Shown here: one piece after another, positions 1 through 9,799 of the stretch | How positions within the stretch are numbered: the first letter of the stretch is position 1 | How the letters are laid out: the number at the start of each line of letters is the position of its first letter | NCBI GenBank assembly: GCA_963691705.1 | Contig: OY829538.1 | Location: forward strand, 49,503,151 to 49,567,150 | Reading direction: 5' to 3' | Origin: Viola odorata | Lineage: Eukaryota > Streptophyta > Magnoliopsida > Malpighiales > Violaceae | DNA: 64,000 nt | Notes under the pieces: generated by a model | The model's input: only the letters and a program-made list of their open reading frames with translations | Database searches by the model: none | Told to the model about the DNA's origin: nothing | Made by a program: the position numbers and the translations under genes

Positions 1-790
1 GCATTCTTCTCCTCCCAGAGCGACCTTAGTTTAAATTCCGCATCTCGCGCCTTCTCCTACGGGAATCGGCGTTGTTTAAGTTTTCAGCATTAGCATTCTT
101 CTCCTCCCAGAGCGACCTTAGTTTAATTTCCGCATCTCGCGCCTTCTCCTATGGGAATCGGCATTGTTTACCTTTTTCAACCTCAGCATTTCTCCTCCTC
201 CCAGAGTGACAGCATTTAGTTTCCAGCGTAGCATTTCTCCTCCTCCCAGAGTGACAGCATTTAATTTCCAGCATAGCATTTCTTCTCCTCCCAGAGTGAT
301 AGCATAGCGTAGTTCTACCTTTGTCAACCTTAGCATTTCTTCCCCTCCCAGAGCAACATCATTCACACAATTCTACATTTCTGCATAAGCATTTTCCTCC
401 TCCTAGAGTGACGCCACTAGGACAAATCATTCATACTTCTGCGAATCGCGCATTATCTTCTGAAGCAACATCAATGACATGTCAAGTGATCATCCCCCCA
501 GTGGAGCTATCGTTTGCATTTTCGTAAAATTACTTTCCGTCCCCGGTAGAGTAGTTGTCATTTACATTTCCTGCAACTTATGTTTCTCTCGATATCCGAA
601 TAGATCTAAATTTATATATATCTTTGCAGGATCAACAACCTATCTCCCCCCAGAGCGACAACAATCTCCTCCTCCCAGAGTGACGTCAAGTAAGCACCTT
701 TTATCCCCAGTGACAGCATCAATCAATTTCCTCCTCCCAGAGCGACATCAATCAACTACCTCCTCCCAGAGCGACATCATCACTGTAAGT
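1..790 (+). repeat. Minisatellite in 3' region of element A, copy 1
   Basis: Irregular tandem repeats built on the core CTCCTCCCAGAGYGAC, spaced by roughly 30-60 bp of AGCATTTAGCATT-like sequence. The array lies between pol and the 3' LTR, just before the polypurine tract. Satellite-like arrays in the 3' untranslated region are established for Ogre/Tat elements. Short open frames crossing the array are by-products of the repeat and are not called. The array continues left of the window; the complete version is at 19741-20757. Confidence 0.9.
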
Positions 791-842
791 TTGAGGTAAG
801 ACATGCCGTGTCGCCAAAATTCGGATATCTAGGGGCAACTGT

Positions 843-890
843 CTTTACTGCTTATCAAATACTTCGATAAGACAGTAAAGAGGGGGCATC
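843..890 (+). promoter_or_regulatory. Polypurine tract with abutting hairpin, element A copy 1
   Basis: AAAGAGGGGG (877-886) followed by CATC lies immediately before the LTR start TGTTGATACC at 891, the expected position of the plus-strand primer. The preceding bases form a hairpin: 843-856 (CTTTACTGCTTATC) pairs with 866-880 except for one bulged A at 872, with a 9-nt loop. The right arm runs into the purine tract. The same arrangement occurs in element B (56950-56997). Confidence 0.8.
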
Positions 891-1356
891 TGTTGATACC
901 CGAATTTTGACGCCATTGTTACTTAATTTTAGCATTTCTGTCATTTATTTAATTTACCATCATTTTTACTTAATTTACAGTCATCTGTAGTTAGTTTACT
1001 ATCGCTAGCATTTTTAGGGTTTTCCTCGCATTTTAGCAACATCGTTAGCTTCGTCAGCTTTCGAAAATCACGCTTTTAATTTTTCGGCAAGTATTTTCAT
1101 TATTATTATCATTATTATTTTTAGCCTTAAAAATCACATTTTTAATTATCCGGCAGTCGTTTGCTAACTTTTTCTTCGTTTTAGGTCATCACACGAATTT
1201 TAGGATTTTTTATATTTTAGCACATTTTTTAGTATTTTTATTATTTTATTATTATTCTTATTCGAGCTTTTATTGGACCCGAGTAAGCTTGCTCGGACAA
1301 TGGCTTGACTTTAAAATATTTTCCATCAACTAGTTGCTAGCTTCTTTTCTGCTCAC

Positions 1357-1484
1357 AACGGTCTACAGCGTTTCGTGTAATTTTCGGCGTAACGTCTTTA
1401 TTTTTCCGTTCAAACGTTTCACGTTTTTGAACGCAAAAATAAACACGTTAAACGAAAAATTCTCGTCCTTCGCTGTAGACGGTT
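1357..1484. repeat. 128-bp foldback in LTR of element A
   Basis: Outer arms AACGGTCTACAGCG (1357-1370) and CGCTGTAGACGGTT (1471-1484) pair at 13 of 14 positions. Inside, TTTATTTTT and AAAAATAAA, then GTTCAAA and TTTGAAC, continue the pairing towards a short centre, making one long imperfect hairpin. Element B has a foldback of the same 128-bp length at 56379-56506, and the second copy of A has it at 21333-21460. Confidence 0.8.
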
Positions 1485-1598
1485 AAACCCGTCGTATTTT
1501 TCTCTACGCGACGGTACCTTCGGCTCGAAAAGTCAAAACGTTTGGTCGCGGGAACCGGCTCGAGGCCATTTAAATCAGATGAAAGGTCATTTGATCAT

Positions 1599-1644
1599 GG
1601 CCATTGATCTGGTCAACCAAGGAAAGTCAACCAGATCAATGGCC
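1599..1644. promoter_or_regulatory. Inverted-repeat hairpin with W-box cores in LTR A
   Basis: GGCCATTGATCTGGT (1599-1613) and its exact reverse complement (1630-1644) flank a 16-nt loop. Two W-box cores recognised by WRKY factors (TTGACC and TTGACT on the minus strand) lie in and next to the loop, about 220 bp upstream of the TATA box. The element is conserved in LTR B (56219-56264) and, with a different arm sequence, in LTR D (12805-12846). A regulatory role is inferred. Confidence 0.6.
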
Positions 1645-1866
1645 CTTGATTTAATGTGCATAATGCACATGCACAGTGCCAAGGGAGTGCAGCGAAGCAG
1701 CCCACGCCCGAGCCACCTGCTCCCGTAGCTCCTGTCCCTCCGCCATCATCACCGCTAGCGCCCTAGCTCCGCCACCTCACGCAGCCGTAGACCCGACGTC
1801 ATCACAGCGACGTCATCACGGCCTCCACGCGCAGCACCCGCACCTCCTCCTCACGCGATCTTCGGC

Positions 1867-1875
1867 TATAAATAG
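1867..1875 (+). promoter_or_regulatory. TATA box of LTR A
   Basis: TATAAATAG in a GC-rich setting about 980 bp into the LTR. Transcription should begin about 30 bp downstream, near the A-run at 1903-1912. The second copy is at 21843-21851, and LTR B has the same box in reverse at 56001-56010. Confidence 0.75.
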
Positions 1876-2394
1876 CCCCCTCCTCCAACGCATTCAGGGC
1901 ACCAAAAAAAAAACAGCAAGAAACCTTGCTTTCTTCCCTCCCTCTGATCAGTTGCTCATATTGAGCGAAGATCGTCAAAGTTCAAAGTTTGAGAGTGAGT
2001 TTCTCTCTCTAGCATTTCTCAGTTTTTAGCCACTTTCTTGTTTAATTTCGTTTGGCTCTTGTTTGAGCAAGTTAATTGTTTTCTTTTATGTCATTAATTC
2101 ATATGCATAACGTAGATTAAATACACTCCTTCAATTTTAAAAATTGTTGGATAGATCGCTCAAATTAATTAGTTTTCGATAATTAACAGTTTTGTCGTTT
2201 TTTCGAAATTAAATTTTGTACGAGTCAAACTAAAAATCGGGGTTGGTATAATCGGGAAGTCATCGAAGAGACGAACATTTCGGTACGAACGATTTTTAAA
2301 TCGGCCACTTGTGGCCGGAGCTTTGCCGCCGGCAGTACGCTGGCGACCAAGAAAGGTGACGAATGAACAGTGCCAGGCCAACGGCACTGTTCAC

Positions 2395-2500
2395 GCGGGA
2401 ATGGGCTTGGCCCATTCCCTTTTAAATTCTCATGGGCCAGGCACTATTCCTGGCCCATTTTTCACTTCTTTTCATTCTTCAATTGGGCCCAGCCCATTTT
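2395..2500. repeat. GGGCC/GGCCC palindrome cluster in LTR A
   Basis: TGGGC and GCCCA words recur in palindromic pairs (for example ATGGGCTTGGCCCAT and AATTGGGCCCAGCCCATT) downstream of the presumed transcription start. TGGGCY is the core of plant site II elements bound by TCP factors. Comparable clusters are seen in LTR D (11690-11960), LTR C (47280-47460) and solo LTR F (38400-38540). Confidence 0.5.
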
Positions 2501-2559
2501 CAATTGTTTTCAAAACTTCGGATCACGTTTTTTCGTAAAATACTCATATGCGTTGTATG

Positions 2560-3290
2560 ATTATTTGTCGTACTAACACTTTTAATTTTCTGTAATATCA
2601 ACTGTTTATTTTCTGTAAATATCAACTGTTTAATTTTCCGCACTTTAATTTTCTGCAATTTACTTTCGGCAATTTAAATTCAATACCGCCTACATGGTCG
2701 GTCGCACTTATCAACTGTTTAATTTTCTGCACTTTAATTTTCTGCACTTTAATTTTCCGCAATTTACTTTCGGCAATTTAAATTCAATACCGCCTACATG
2801 GTCGGTCGCACTTATCAACTGTTTAATTTTCCGCACTTTAAATTCCAGCAATTTACTTTCAGCAATTTAAATTCAATACCGCCTACATGGTCGGTCGCAT
2901 TTTAATTTTCGTAAACATTCAACTGCTTTAATTTTTCGCACACTGCTGGAAATCCTTCCGCAAATTATCAACTGTTTACTTTTCCGCACTTTACTTTTCC
3001 GCACTTTAAATTTCAGCAATTTAAATTCAATACCGCCTACATGGTCGGTCGCAATATCAACTGTTTATTTTCTGCAATATCAACTGCTTTAATTTTTCGC
3101 AAAACTGCTGGAAATCCTTCCGCAAATTATCAACTGTTTACTTTTCCGCACTTTAAATTTCAGCAATTTACTTTCAGCAATTTAAATTCAATACCGCCTA
3201 CATGGTCGGTCGCAATATCAACTGTTTATTTTCCGCAAATATCCAACTGTTTATTCCCGCATTATCAACCTGTTTTATTTTCTGCAAATC
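2560..3290 (+). repeat. Minisatellite 1 in LTR A (five 'CCGCCTACATGG' units)
   Basis: About five irregular units of roughly 90-160 bp, each ending in ACCGCCTACATGGTCGGTCGCA-like sequence and built from ATCAACTGTTTA and TTTCCGCACTTTA words. Element B's LTR has only one such junction (about 55558). The second copy (22536-23281) carries 15 extra bases near 23130, the largest difference between the two 20-kb copies. Confidence 0.85.
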
Positions 3291-3349
3291 ATTAAACTTT
3301 TTTTCTTCCCTGTAAATCGCCAATAGCATTTAATTTTTCTGCACTTATC

Positions 3350-3825
3350 AAAACAGCATTTCATTTTCGTATGCGTAAAATCCATCATTTTTCGCATGCA
3401 ATCAACCCAGCATTTAAATTCTCGTATGCGTAAAATCAATCATTTTTCGCATGCAATTAACCCAGCATTTAAATTCTCGTATGCGTAAAATCAATCATTT
3501 TTCGCATGCAATCAACCCAGCATTTAAATTCTCGTATGCGTAAAATCACTCCTTTTTCGCATGCAATCAACCTAGCATTTAAATTCTCGTATGCGTAAAA
3601 TCAATCATTTTTCGCATGCAATCAACACAGCATTTAAATTCTCGTGTGCTTAAAATCAATCATTTTTCGCATGCAATCAACTCAGCATTTAAATCTCGTA
3701 TGCGTAAAATCCATCATTTTTCGCATACAATCAACTGTCATCATTTTATCAAACTCAGCATCTCACTTTCGTATGCGTGAAATCCATCATTTCTCGTATG
3801 CAATCAACTGTCATTTAAATTTTTG
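3350..3825 (+). repeat. Minisatellite 2 in LTR A (about eight 55-58-bp units)
   Basis: Units read roughly AAATTCTCGTATGCGTAAAA, TCAATCATTTTTCGCATGCA, ATCAACCCAGCATTT. Each contains the pair CGTATGCG/CGCATGCA, so each unit can fold on itself. LTR B has a homologous, separately diverged array at about 54860-55245. The second copy of A has it at 23341-23816. Confidence 0.85.
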
Positions 3826-4338
3826 CACTCATAAAATGGTTTATTTATTTCTCGAGCTATCACTAACACTCTCCTTTTGTAGGTTAATTTCAAGCTTCGC
3901 TCGAAAGTACGCCTCACAAGTCCTTTTTATTTATTCGATGCTTTCTGCGAATATCAACTGCATGCATGATATATAGAACTGCTAGAATTAAAATCAACCC
4001 ACATGAACAACGTGTTTAAAGAGTTGCTTAAAATGCCATGTTCATATGATTTTAAATTCTCGCTTGTATTGACTGCATGTACATGGGGATTTTCGATCCC
4101 ACATCAGTTTTCCACTATTAAAATCAATCATTTAAATCTGTACTCTGTTAGCAATCCATGATAGGATCACGTAGTAATTAGGTTAATCATGCATGGCCCG
4201 ATGATGAAAAAAGAGGGCGCTCATTCAGTCTTACGGAAAATTCAGTCCCATCACGATCATAAAAAAGACTAAAGTGACGATTCCTCTAAGGGCCCCCTTT
4301 TTCAAAACGCATTTCTCAAACACCTTTTTAAACACCTC

Positions 4339-4535
4339 TCTCATCAACCGGTAACCGTTTTCGGATGTGTCTCGGGTGCCTAACACCTTCCCGAGACCAT
4401 AATACGACCCCGAACCTTTGTCTGGGGTCCAGACCCCTTTTTTTTGTGCCTTTAGTTTTTTACTTATTATATTTCCTATGCCATGACGATTAGGGTTCCC
4501 TAAGCCTAGCAACCAAATTAGGGTGGCGAATTTAT
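4339..4535 (+). promoter_or_regulatory. Conserved U5 block of LTR A with primer-site-like motif
   Basis: The sequence around GTGCCTAACACCTTCCCGAG and the following GACCATAATACGACCCCGAA are shared, with small changes, by LTRs A, B, C, D and F. They are followed by AATTAGGGTGGCGA. In A the motif at 4524-4534 is TGGCGAATTTA; in B, C, D and F it is TGGCGACTTCA, the first 11 nt of the primer binding site of element C. It lies 95 bp from the LTR end. A role in termination, polyadenylation or priming is inferred. Confidence 0.6.
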
Positions 4536-4649
4536 TGCATGCTGCGAGGCGTCCTTTTACGCCGAGCATCTGAAGGTCTCAAATTTCGTTGCACACTCGC
4601 GAATTTTTTTAAATTTCCGAGGCGCGACACATGTCATCCAATTTTCTGT

Positions 4650-4905
4650 CATACAAGCATGCTTGACACAAGCCTAGAAAAGCATCTGCATCTTGCCCAG
4701 GAAATAACGACCTCCAGGATAAGACTTTCCCACATCATGTAGACATAAGCAATCCTTACCAGATATTGGTGTTTGCGCTCACACTTAGAAGTAAGGCTAT
4801 GTGTTTACACTCGTAAAAATGCAACAAACATAGCACAAAGTCAGATTTGCATTGTCAATCCGAGTGAATAAACCTCATACGAAGATGCACATGCATGGGC
4901 ATTCA
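4650..4905 (-). other. Conserved 3' block 2 (CB2) of element D, copy 1
   Basis: Non-coding sequence homologous to 19480-19720 of element A, 57945-58170 of B and 52960-53185 of G. Recognisable words on the minus strand are GTGAGCGCAAACACCAATAT, GGGAAAGTCTTATCC and GGTCGTTATTTCC. It lies between the ancestral pol position and the 3' LTR. Function unknown. Confidence 0.7.
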
Positions 4906-5204
4906 TATAATCGAGAGGACTTTGCAAGAGAATAGAAATATGTAGTGGATAGACAGAGAGAAGAAAAGAAGAAGGAATCTGTTTTAGGAAGAGAGTGCTT
5001 TTTGGCAGAAGAAAGGGTTGTTAATGAGCAAGGCTCAACTGAGGTTACTAACCGGAGGTAAGGTGTACCTCGAGCGCAGTTTGCGAGAGTTTGGTGAAAC
5101 TCTGAAGCTTTCCTTTGAAATGTCAGCATTCTTCTCCGCAAATTGTTATTTAAATACAACCTGAGACCCTTTCTTCGAAATACCCAACCGGGTTTTTGGA
5201 TCTT
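4906..5204. other. Non-coding spacer in 3' region of element D
   Basis: Purine-rich stretches (4930-4990) and a short segment with GGTAAGGTGTACCTCGAG at about 5054, related to TTCGAGGTGCACCTTACCTT at about 5675. I see no gene. Confidence 0.5.
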
Positions 5205-5410
5205 CACAAGGAATGATCTCTTTTACTTTTTAAGACCATTTTGATGGCAAAGTGCCCAAATTTTTGATCTTTGATGGGGATCTCTTGATTGTTTTGAGAC
5301 CATTTTGAGGGCAAAGTGCCCAAGTTTTTGAATCTTCGCGGGAGATGCTTCATCTTGATCGTCTTGAGGGCGCTGTGCCCAAGTTCTTGGATTTTCACAG
5401 GAGTGATTTT
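5205..5410 (-). repeat. Three-unit tandem repeat in 3' region of element D, copy 1
   Basis: Three units of about 65-70 bp sharing AGACCATTTTGAGGGCAAAG and GTGCCCAAGTTTTTG. Position and style match the 50-65-bp arrays in the 3' regions of A (19000-19400) and B (58270-58745), but the unit sequence differs. It is followed by T-rich tracts at 5490-5520 and 5593-5611. The second copy is at 25196-25400. Confidence 0.75.
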
Positions 5411-5854
5411 TTGATGGAGAGCTGACCCTGGGGCCCCTTTTGCGCTTGCTTTTGCTTTTGTTTTGCTGTGTTCTTTGAACACTTTTGATTTGATTTTTTT
5501 ATTTTATTATTTTTTTTTGAGCGAGCAAAGCAAGTGCAATTTTTGTTTGGTCCGTTGTCACTTCCGTCCTTGGCAGAAGCCCTCAAATCTTGATTTTTTT
5601 TTTTTTTTTTTGCTGGGTTTCCTTCTGGCGTTGATGATCAGCGATCTTCGGAGATTTTGGAATCCCTCTTGCACAACCCAAGTTCGAGGTGCACCTTACC
5701 TTCAGTTAACAAACTTAGTTGGGCACTGCTCATTATTTAGGGAGTTCAAGTGGATGTAAAAGATTTTACAAGTGGCTTAAAAATGAATCGAACGAAATGC
5801 AAAGGCAAGTGTCTGAGGACAAAAGAACGAGAAGACCAAAGAAAGGTGGAAGCA

Positions 5855-6065
5855 AAGAGCAAAGTCCCATGTCATCTTACTGCTATCCCATGTCTAATGG
5901 TGCATGTACCCTGGATATTATGCAAATCCCACTAGCACTTAGTCAGGCATTTGCACTCATGAAGGAAGTATGGCGTGAAGGCCCAAAATGCTCACAGGGA
6001 TGTATTTGTGACTGCTTACGTCTAAACATGCCGCAGATATAAGAGCTAACAGGCGAGATCATGCA
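5855..6065 (-). other. Conserved 3' block 1 (CB1) of element D, copy 1
   Basis: Homologous to 18290-18545 of A, 59215-59430 of B and 51915-52100 of G. On the minus strand it contains the TCCAGGGTACATG-type motif, CATTAGACATGGGATAGC and GTGGGAC... related words, plus TCATGAGTGCAAATGCC. It is non-coding with no conserved frame. Second copy at 25845-26055. Confidence 0.7.
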
Positions 6066-7230
6066 TGTCATACAATTTCAAATGGATGCACAAGTTATCC
6101 ATGATGCAGTAACATGTTGGACATGCTCAATTTAAGGAAGGTTTGAAAATTTTGAAGGTAATGTGGATTTTATTCAAAGAATTTTATGCACATTTTGTAA
6201 CAAATCTTAACAGTTTTAGCAATTTTTTTTTTTTTTTTTTTTTTACAAAAAATGTGAGGGTATGACTACTCACGAAAATTTAGGAATAAATAAAAAGAAA
6301 TGCCCCCAATGCAAGAATGAATGATTGCACAAAAATTAAAGAGGTAGATAGATGAATGGACTTCTCTGGATGTGTGCGGCGGGGCCGCGAGGTCAGAGCA
6401 AGGATGTTGCCGCGGAGAAGTAAGTGTAGACCTCACTTTGACGTTGATGCCCACTGCGATGTTCTTGTAGGAATGTAGATTGAAACCAGGGCGAAGACCC
6501 CGTAAAGTTCGAATGCTGATGTAAAGCGGACAACAGGGTGTGGCCGCCGCAAAGGATAAAAATAGGGGGAACTGAGCTGCCGCAAATGGATGAGAGTGAG
6601 GCATTTCCAAAAGGTTGCCCCCAGCGTAGAATGCATAATGGACTCCCTAATACGCGCGGCAGGGTTGTGAAGGTACACAAGATGGTTATTCAAGATTTGA
6701 TAAGAGGAGGATTCCTTTATTTCGTTGAGCATTATGCAAATAATCATGGTATGCTTCGAGTTCCTGCAAAAATAAAGGAGAGACAATGGGTAGAATTGAA
6801 GAATGATTTAGGAAAATGGACAACGTAATTAATAAGTTTTAGACTCTCCCTTTTCTAGTGAGGCTTTATGCAGGTACTCCCAATATGATTTGGATTCTTA
6901 GACGTCTAGGCTCCCCGATGCTTCGTCGATGCCTACTTGAATGTCTTGGATGCTGCGACTGACTGGGATGTTGATGTCATAACGGCTCCACTTGAATACC
7001 TCGCCGAAAGCAAGTGCACGTCCAATCGGACGCGTTGCAAATTCATCCTTATTTGGATGCTAATGCTCACTCAAAAGTCCTCAGAAATAACTAAATCACC
7101 CTTGAACTTGGTCAAATTGCCAAGGGAAGATGAGCTCGAAATGACCCTTGATACTGGTTGTTTGCAGCTGCAATAGGTTCTACGAAGAAACCATCTCATT
7201 ATGGCGACTGAAGAGTCATATTAACATTTT
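6066..7230 (-). other. 3' region of element D with CCC-loop hairpin, copy 1
   Basis: Non-coding. It includes a 22-T run (6223-6244) and remnants of the repeated units seen downstream of integrase in A and B. At 6376-6388 the minus strand reads GCGGC-CCC-GCCGC, a perfect 5-bp stem with a CCC loop at the position where A and B have GCAGC-CCC-GCTGC type stems. Two further degenerate GC-rich relics occur near 6540 and 6650. Second copy at 26056-27220. Confidence 0.6.
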
Positions 7231-8160
7231 TCCTGATTTGCTCCTCGTTTAGGCGAGGAGAAATATTCCCTGCTGAGGATGGCCAATTGCTGAGGATTGG
7301 TTCAAGAAGCCTAGCTTGAACAACATTGGGAGTGACAAAAGAGAATCCTTGGTTAGCTGGAGATCCAGATCGCCATTAGGGAATCTTGCTTGTTGATTCT
7401 TTACTGAGAAGTTCCAACGCTTCAGCTTTTGTAGCACGAGCTTGCGGATAAAATGAGTGAATGCAGTCCCATCCACGTCAATGCTTACTGGCTCACAAAT
7501 TAAAGGATTGATCTTCACGTGATTATTATCATGTACACGCACAAAGAGGGCTTGCTGAGAATGGTTATTATGGTCAAATTCAAAACACGATGGATTTGAT
7601 CATGTTCGAACTTTGAATTTACAGTCGGGAGCTGTGTAGGGCGTAAATGTCGTTATCGCACGAAACGAGAACGCATTATGTTGACTGGAGTCCCTGAAGG
7701 ACACGCCTCCGTCATTGTTATGAAGGGCACTTTGGTGACAACAAATTTTCTGGCAGAGATCTTTCCAGCGCTGGTAGGAAGACGCCTTCTACGTTCAGTG
7801 ATGACCTGGAGGAGGGATGTGGTGAGCTCTTTGGGGCGAATTACCGCTCCCTATGCCTTGCCCCCCGGTAAAAATGTGTTCAATCTTTGTTGCTCTCTGA
7901 AGCCTTCTTCTGGCCGTCATTTCACTTGCTTGCCCCCCAGTTTACCTGAAAGGGGAAATTAAATAGTAAGCCTGGAGGGAAGGATATCCCAAAATTTGAA
8001 ATTAAAGATTGACAAAAATTGAAATATTTCAGAAGAACATGTGGGTTGCCTCCCACGGAGTGTCCTTGTTTATAATCGTAGGCTTGGCTAATGCCCAAAA
8101 ATATTGGAGATATTCCCGCTGAATGAATAAGCTGAATGGGTCCATTGTGCGCCTGAAGAA
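7100..8160 (-). other. Proximal 3' region of element D, copy 1
   Basis: Minus-strand sequence between gag and the distal 3' region. GAGCAAATCAGGAAAAATGT (about 7240) matches GAGCGAATCAGGAAAGATTT downstream of A's integrase (about 16955). The segment is shared with element C (44849-45760), including AACATGTGGGTTGCCTCCCA and the G-run CTGGGGGGCAAGC preceded by a TTTCAG acceptor-like site. No coding domain is recognised. Second copy at 27090-28150. Confidence 0.6.
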
Positions 8161-9260
8161 TGTTCATTCAAGAGCCGGTGGTCGGGTAGAGTCCTTCGAC
8201 TAACCCTCCTAAAGAGATCCATCCACTCTTGAGTAAGTGATTGACCTTTCCTTCAAGGGGGAAACAGTTTCCTTTTGTGTGGCCCTGGGCTTCAGCATGG
8301 TACTCGCATCTTGCATTAAGATCATACCATTTTGAATAAGGAGGTCATATAAGTTTGAGTGGGTGCAATTTGCTCTGCTACCTATAGATGCTTGTAAATC
8401 TCTCCCAAAGGAAACAGGAAGAGGTGGCGGTTGAGGCAATGGAAAAGGTTGCCTGCATCCTGGTCGGTGGGTGGCAAAGCTGACATCTCTCTCTGTGATA
8501 AGCGATCTCTTGAGTGTTTCCTATAGCAACGATCTTTCCAAATTTGATTCCTTGTTCCACCCTCTCCGCCACTAGGACCGTGTCAGAAAAGTGGTTTGAC
8601 GAGATTGAAGATGCGATGAGTATCGTAAGGAGCTTGAAAGGCGCTTGTAGAAAATGAATTCTTTGTCGCTCAACGGAGGAGAGATTCCATCGGCTAATTC
8701 TTTCCATTTCAGAACATAAGCCATCACCAATTCATCGGTTCTCTTCTCTAGGTTCTGATCTTGACCTTATCCAACCCCATGTATCCAGTCAAGGTGAGCT
8801 TGGCCAGACTCTTTCTGAATAAATTGATCAATAAAGGTTCATGATGCACCACCTCTAACATCTTATTGCAGTAGTTGTTGAGGCAAGTCTAGGGGCACTC
8901 AATCCCGGTGTACTTTTCAAATTCTAGAATCTTAAATTTCTGAGGTATGGTAATCCCTGGTACCATACCCATATCCACAGGGCTGTTGGGTCGACGAGAA
9001 CACTTATTCTTTCAATCTGTTGATACTTGGTCCCTCTTTTTTGGTGGTACCGAAACCAGTAGCTGATGAATACTCAAAGTATGCATGTGGTTGTATCTGA
9101 TTGCCCCTAGGGGTTGAGTTCCCGAAGGCTCCGGAATGGTGAATTGAGTCGAATGCCCCTGAGGCAGTCCTGGGACTCCGGGTGGATCATCTTTTCCAGC
9201 GAGGTCAAGAGCAGGCCCCGTCAAAGAAGGATTGGGAGATGTATCACCTCGTCCAACGGT
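8160..9260 (-). pseudogene. gag: gag pseudogene of element D, copy 1
   Basis: The minus strand keeps pieces of a Tat/Ogre-type gag, which forms the retrotransposon's cytoplasmic particle and packages its RNA. From about 8990 downwards, conceptual translation gives TIPQKFKILEFEKYTGIECP, matching the family motif PPKFK.PEFxKYxGTxCP, then a stop, then NLFRKSLAKLTLTGYMGL. Further on is HFSDTVLVAERVEQGIKFGK (8690-8380), typical of the gag carboxyl part. Near 8300 comes a zinc-knuckle-like CEYHAEAQGHTKGNC (C-x2-H-x5-H-x4-C) followed by HLLKSGWI. Several stops and frame changes break the frame, so it is not translatable as one protein. The leader lies upstream (right); no protease or polymerase follows. 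The family assignment is firm; exact ends are approximate. Confidence 0.75.
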
Positions 9261-9799
9261 GGCAATAGCAGTGTTCGGGATGGCCGATGCGATGTGCTGA
9301 AGGAGATTTAGATTAAAGAATGATGGTTGCCACGAACCGGGAGATGATGGGGTATGGAAGTAACAACGACTGCAGATGAAGCAGATGGCTTGCCCATTTG
9401 AGCAAAACAGGCGTAAAAACCAGGTGGAAAGCTCAATTGTTGCCCCTTCTCACCTTTTTTCCAGCTTGTTCAGCCCTTGTCATAGCAACCCGAACTTGTT
9501 CTTCCAATTCGGTTATCTTGGCTTTCAATGCCTCCTCCGTTCTACCATGCTCTGTCATCTTCCGTGTTTGACGTCTAATCGCGTGAATCTTGCGGGGAAT
9601 AGTTTGCTTTTAGGGAGCAAGGTTTTCCTGAAAAATAAGCAGGTGAAATAATTATAAGTTTAAGCAATGATTGAATGCAAAATCTCATCCCGAGGTCTTC
9701 ACGCTGCGAGAGAAAGAGAGGGTAAGTATAATAACAATGATAATATAGGCATCATAAAACAAAATCACAGACATAGAGAATTATAGAAATAATTGAGGT
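9261..9799 (-). other. Element D sequence upstream of gag, no gene seen
   Basis: Contains the probable amino-terminal remnants of gag near 9260-9560 (a coiled-coil-like stretch in broken frames) and AT-rich leader sequence. I see no intact frame or signal here. Second copy at 29251-29789. Confidence 0.4.

Larger units (their letters stand above)
891..4629 (+). mobile_element. 3' LTR of Tat/Ogre-like element A, copy 1
   Basis: A 3,739-bp LTR from TGTTGATACC to GGCGCGACA. The start is set by the upstream polypurine tract. The end is set by comparison with element B's LTR, which ends with the same GGCGCGACA. It contains a 128-bp foldback (1357-1484), an inverted W-box hairpin (1599-1644), a TATA box (1867-1875), a GGGCC-rich block (2395-2500), two minisatellites (2560-3290, 3350-3825) and a conserved U5 block (4339-4535). 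After 4629 the sequence passes straight into the antisense 3' region of element D, so A inserted into D. The expected 5-bp target duplication starts CATGT; the partner is outside the window. No protein is encoded. Confidence 0.9.

Noticed and set aside
7249..7542. 97-codon minus-strand frame in the proximal 3' region of element D
   Set aside because: No recognisable domain. Homologous sequence in C (about 45010-45300) does not keep the frame, so it is treated as non-coding.
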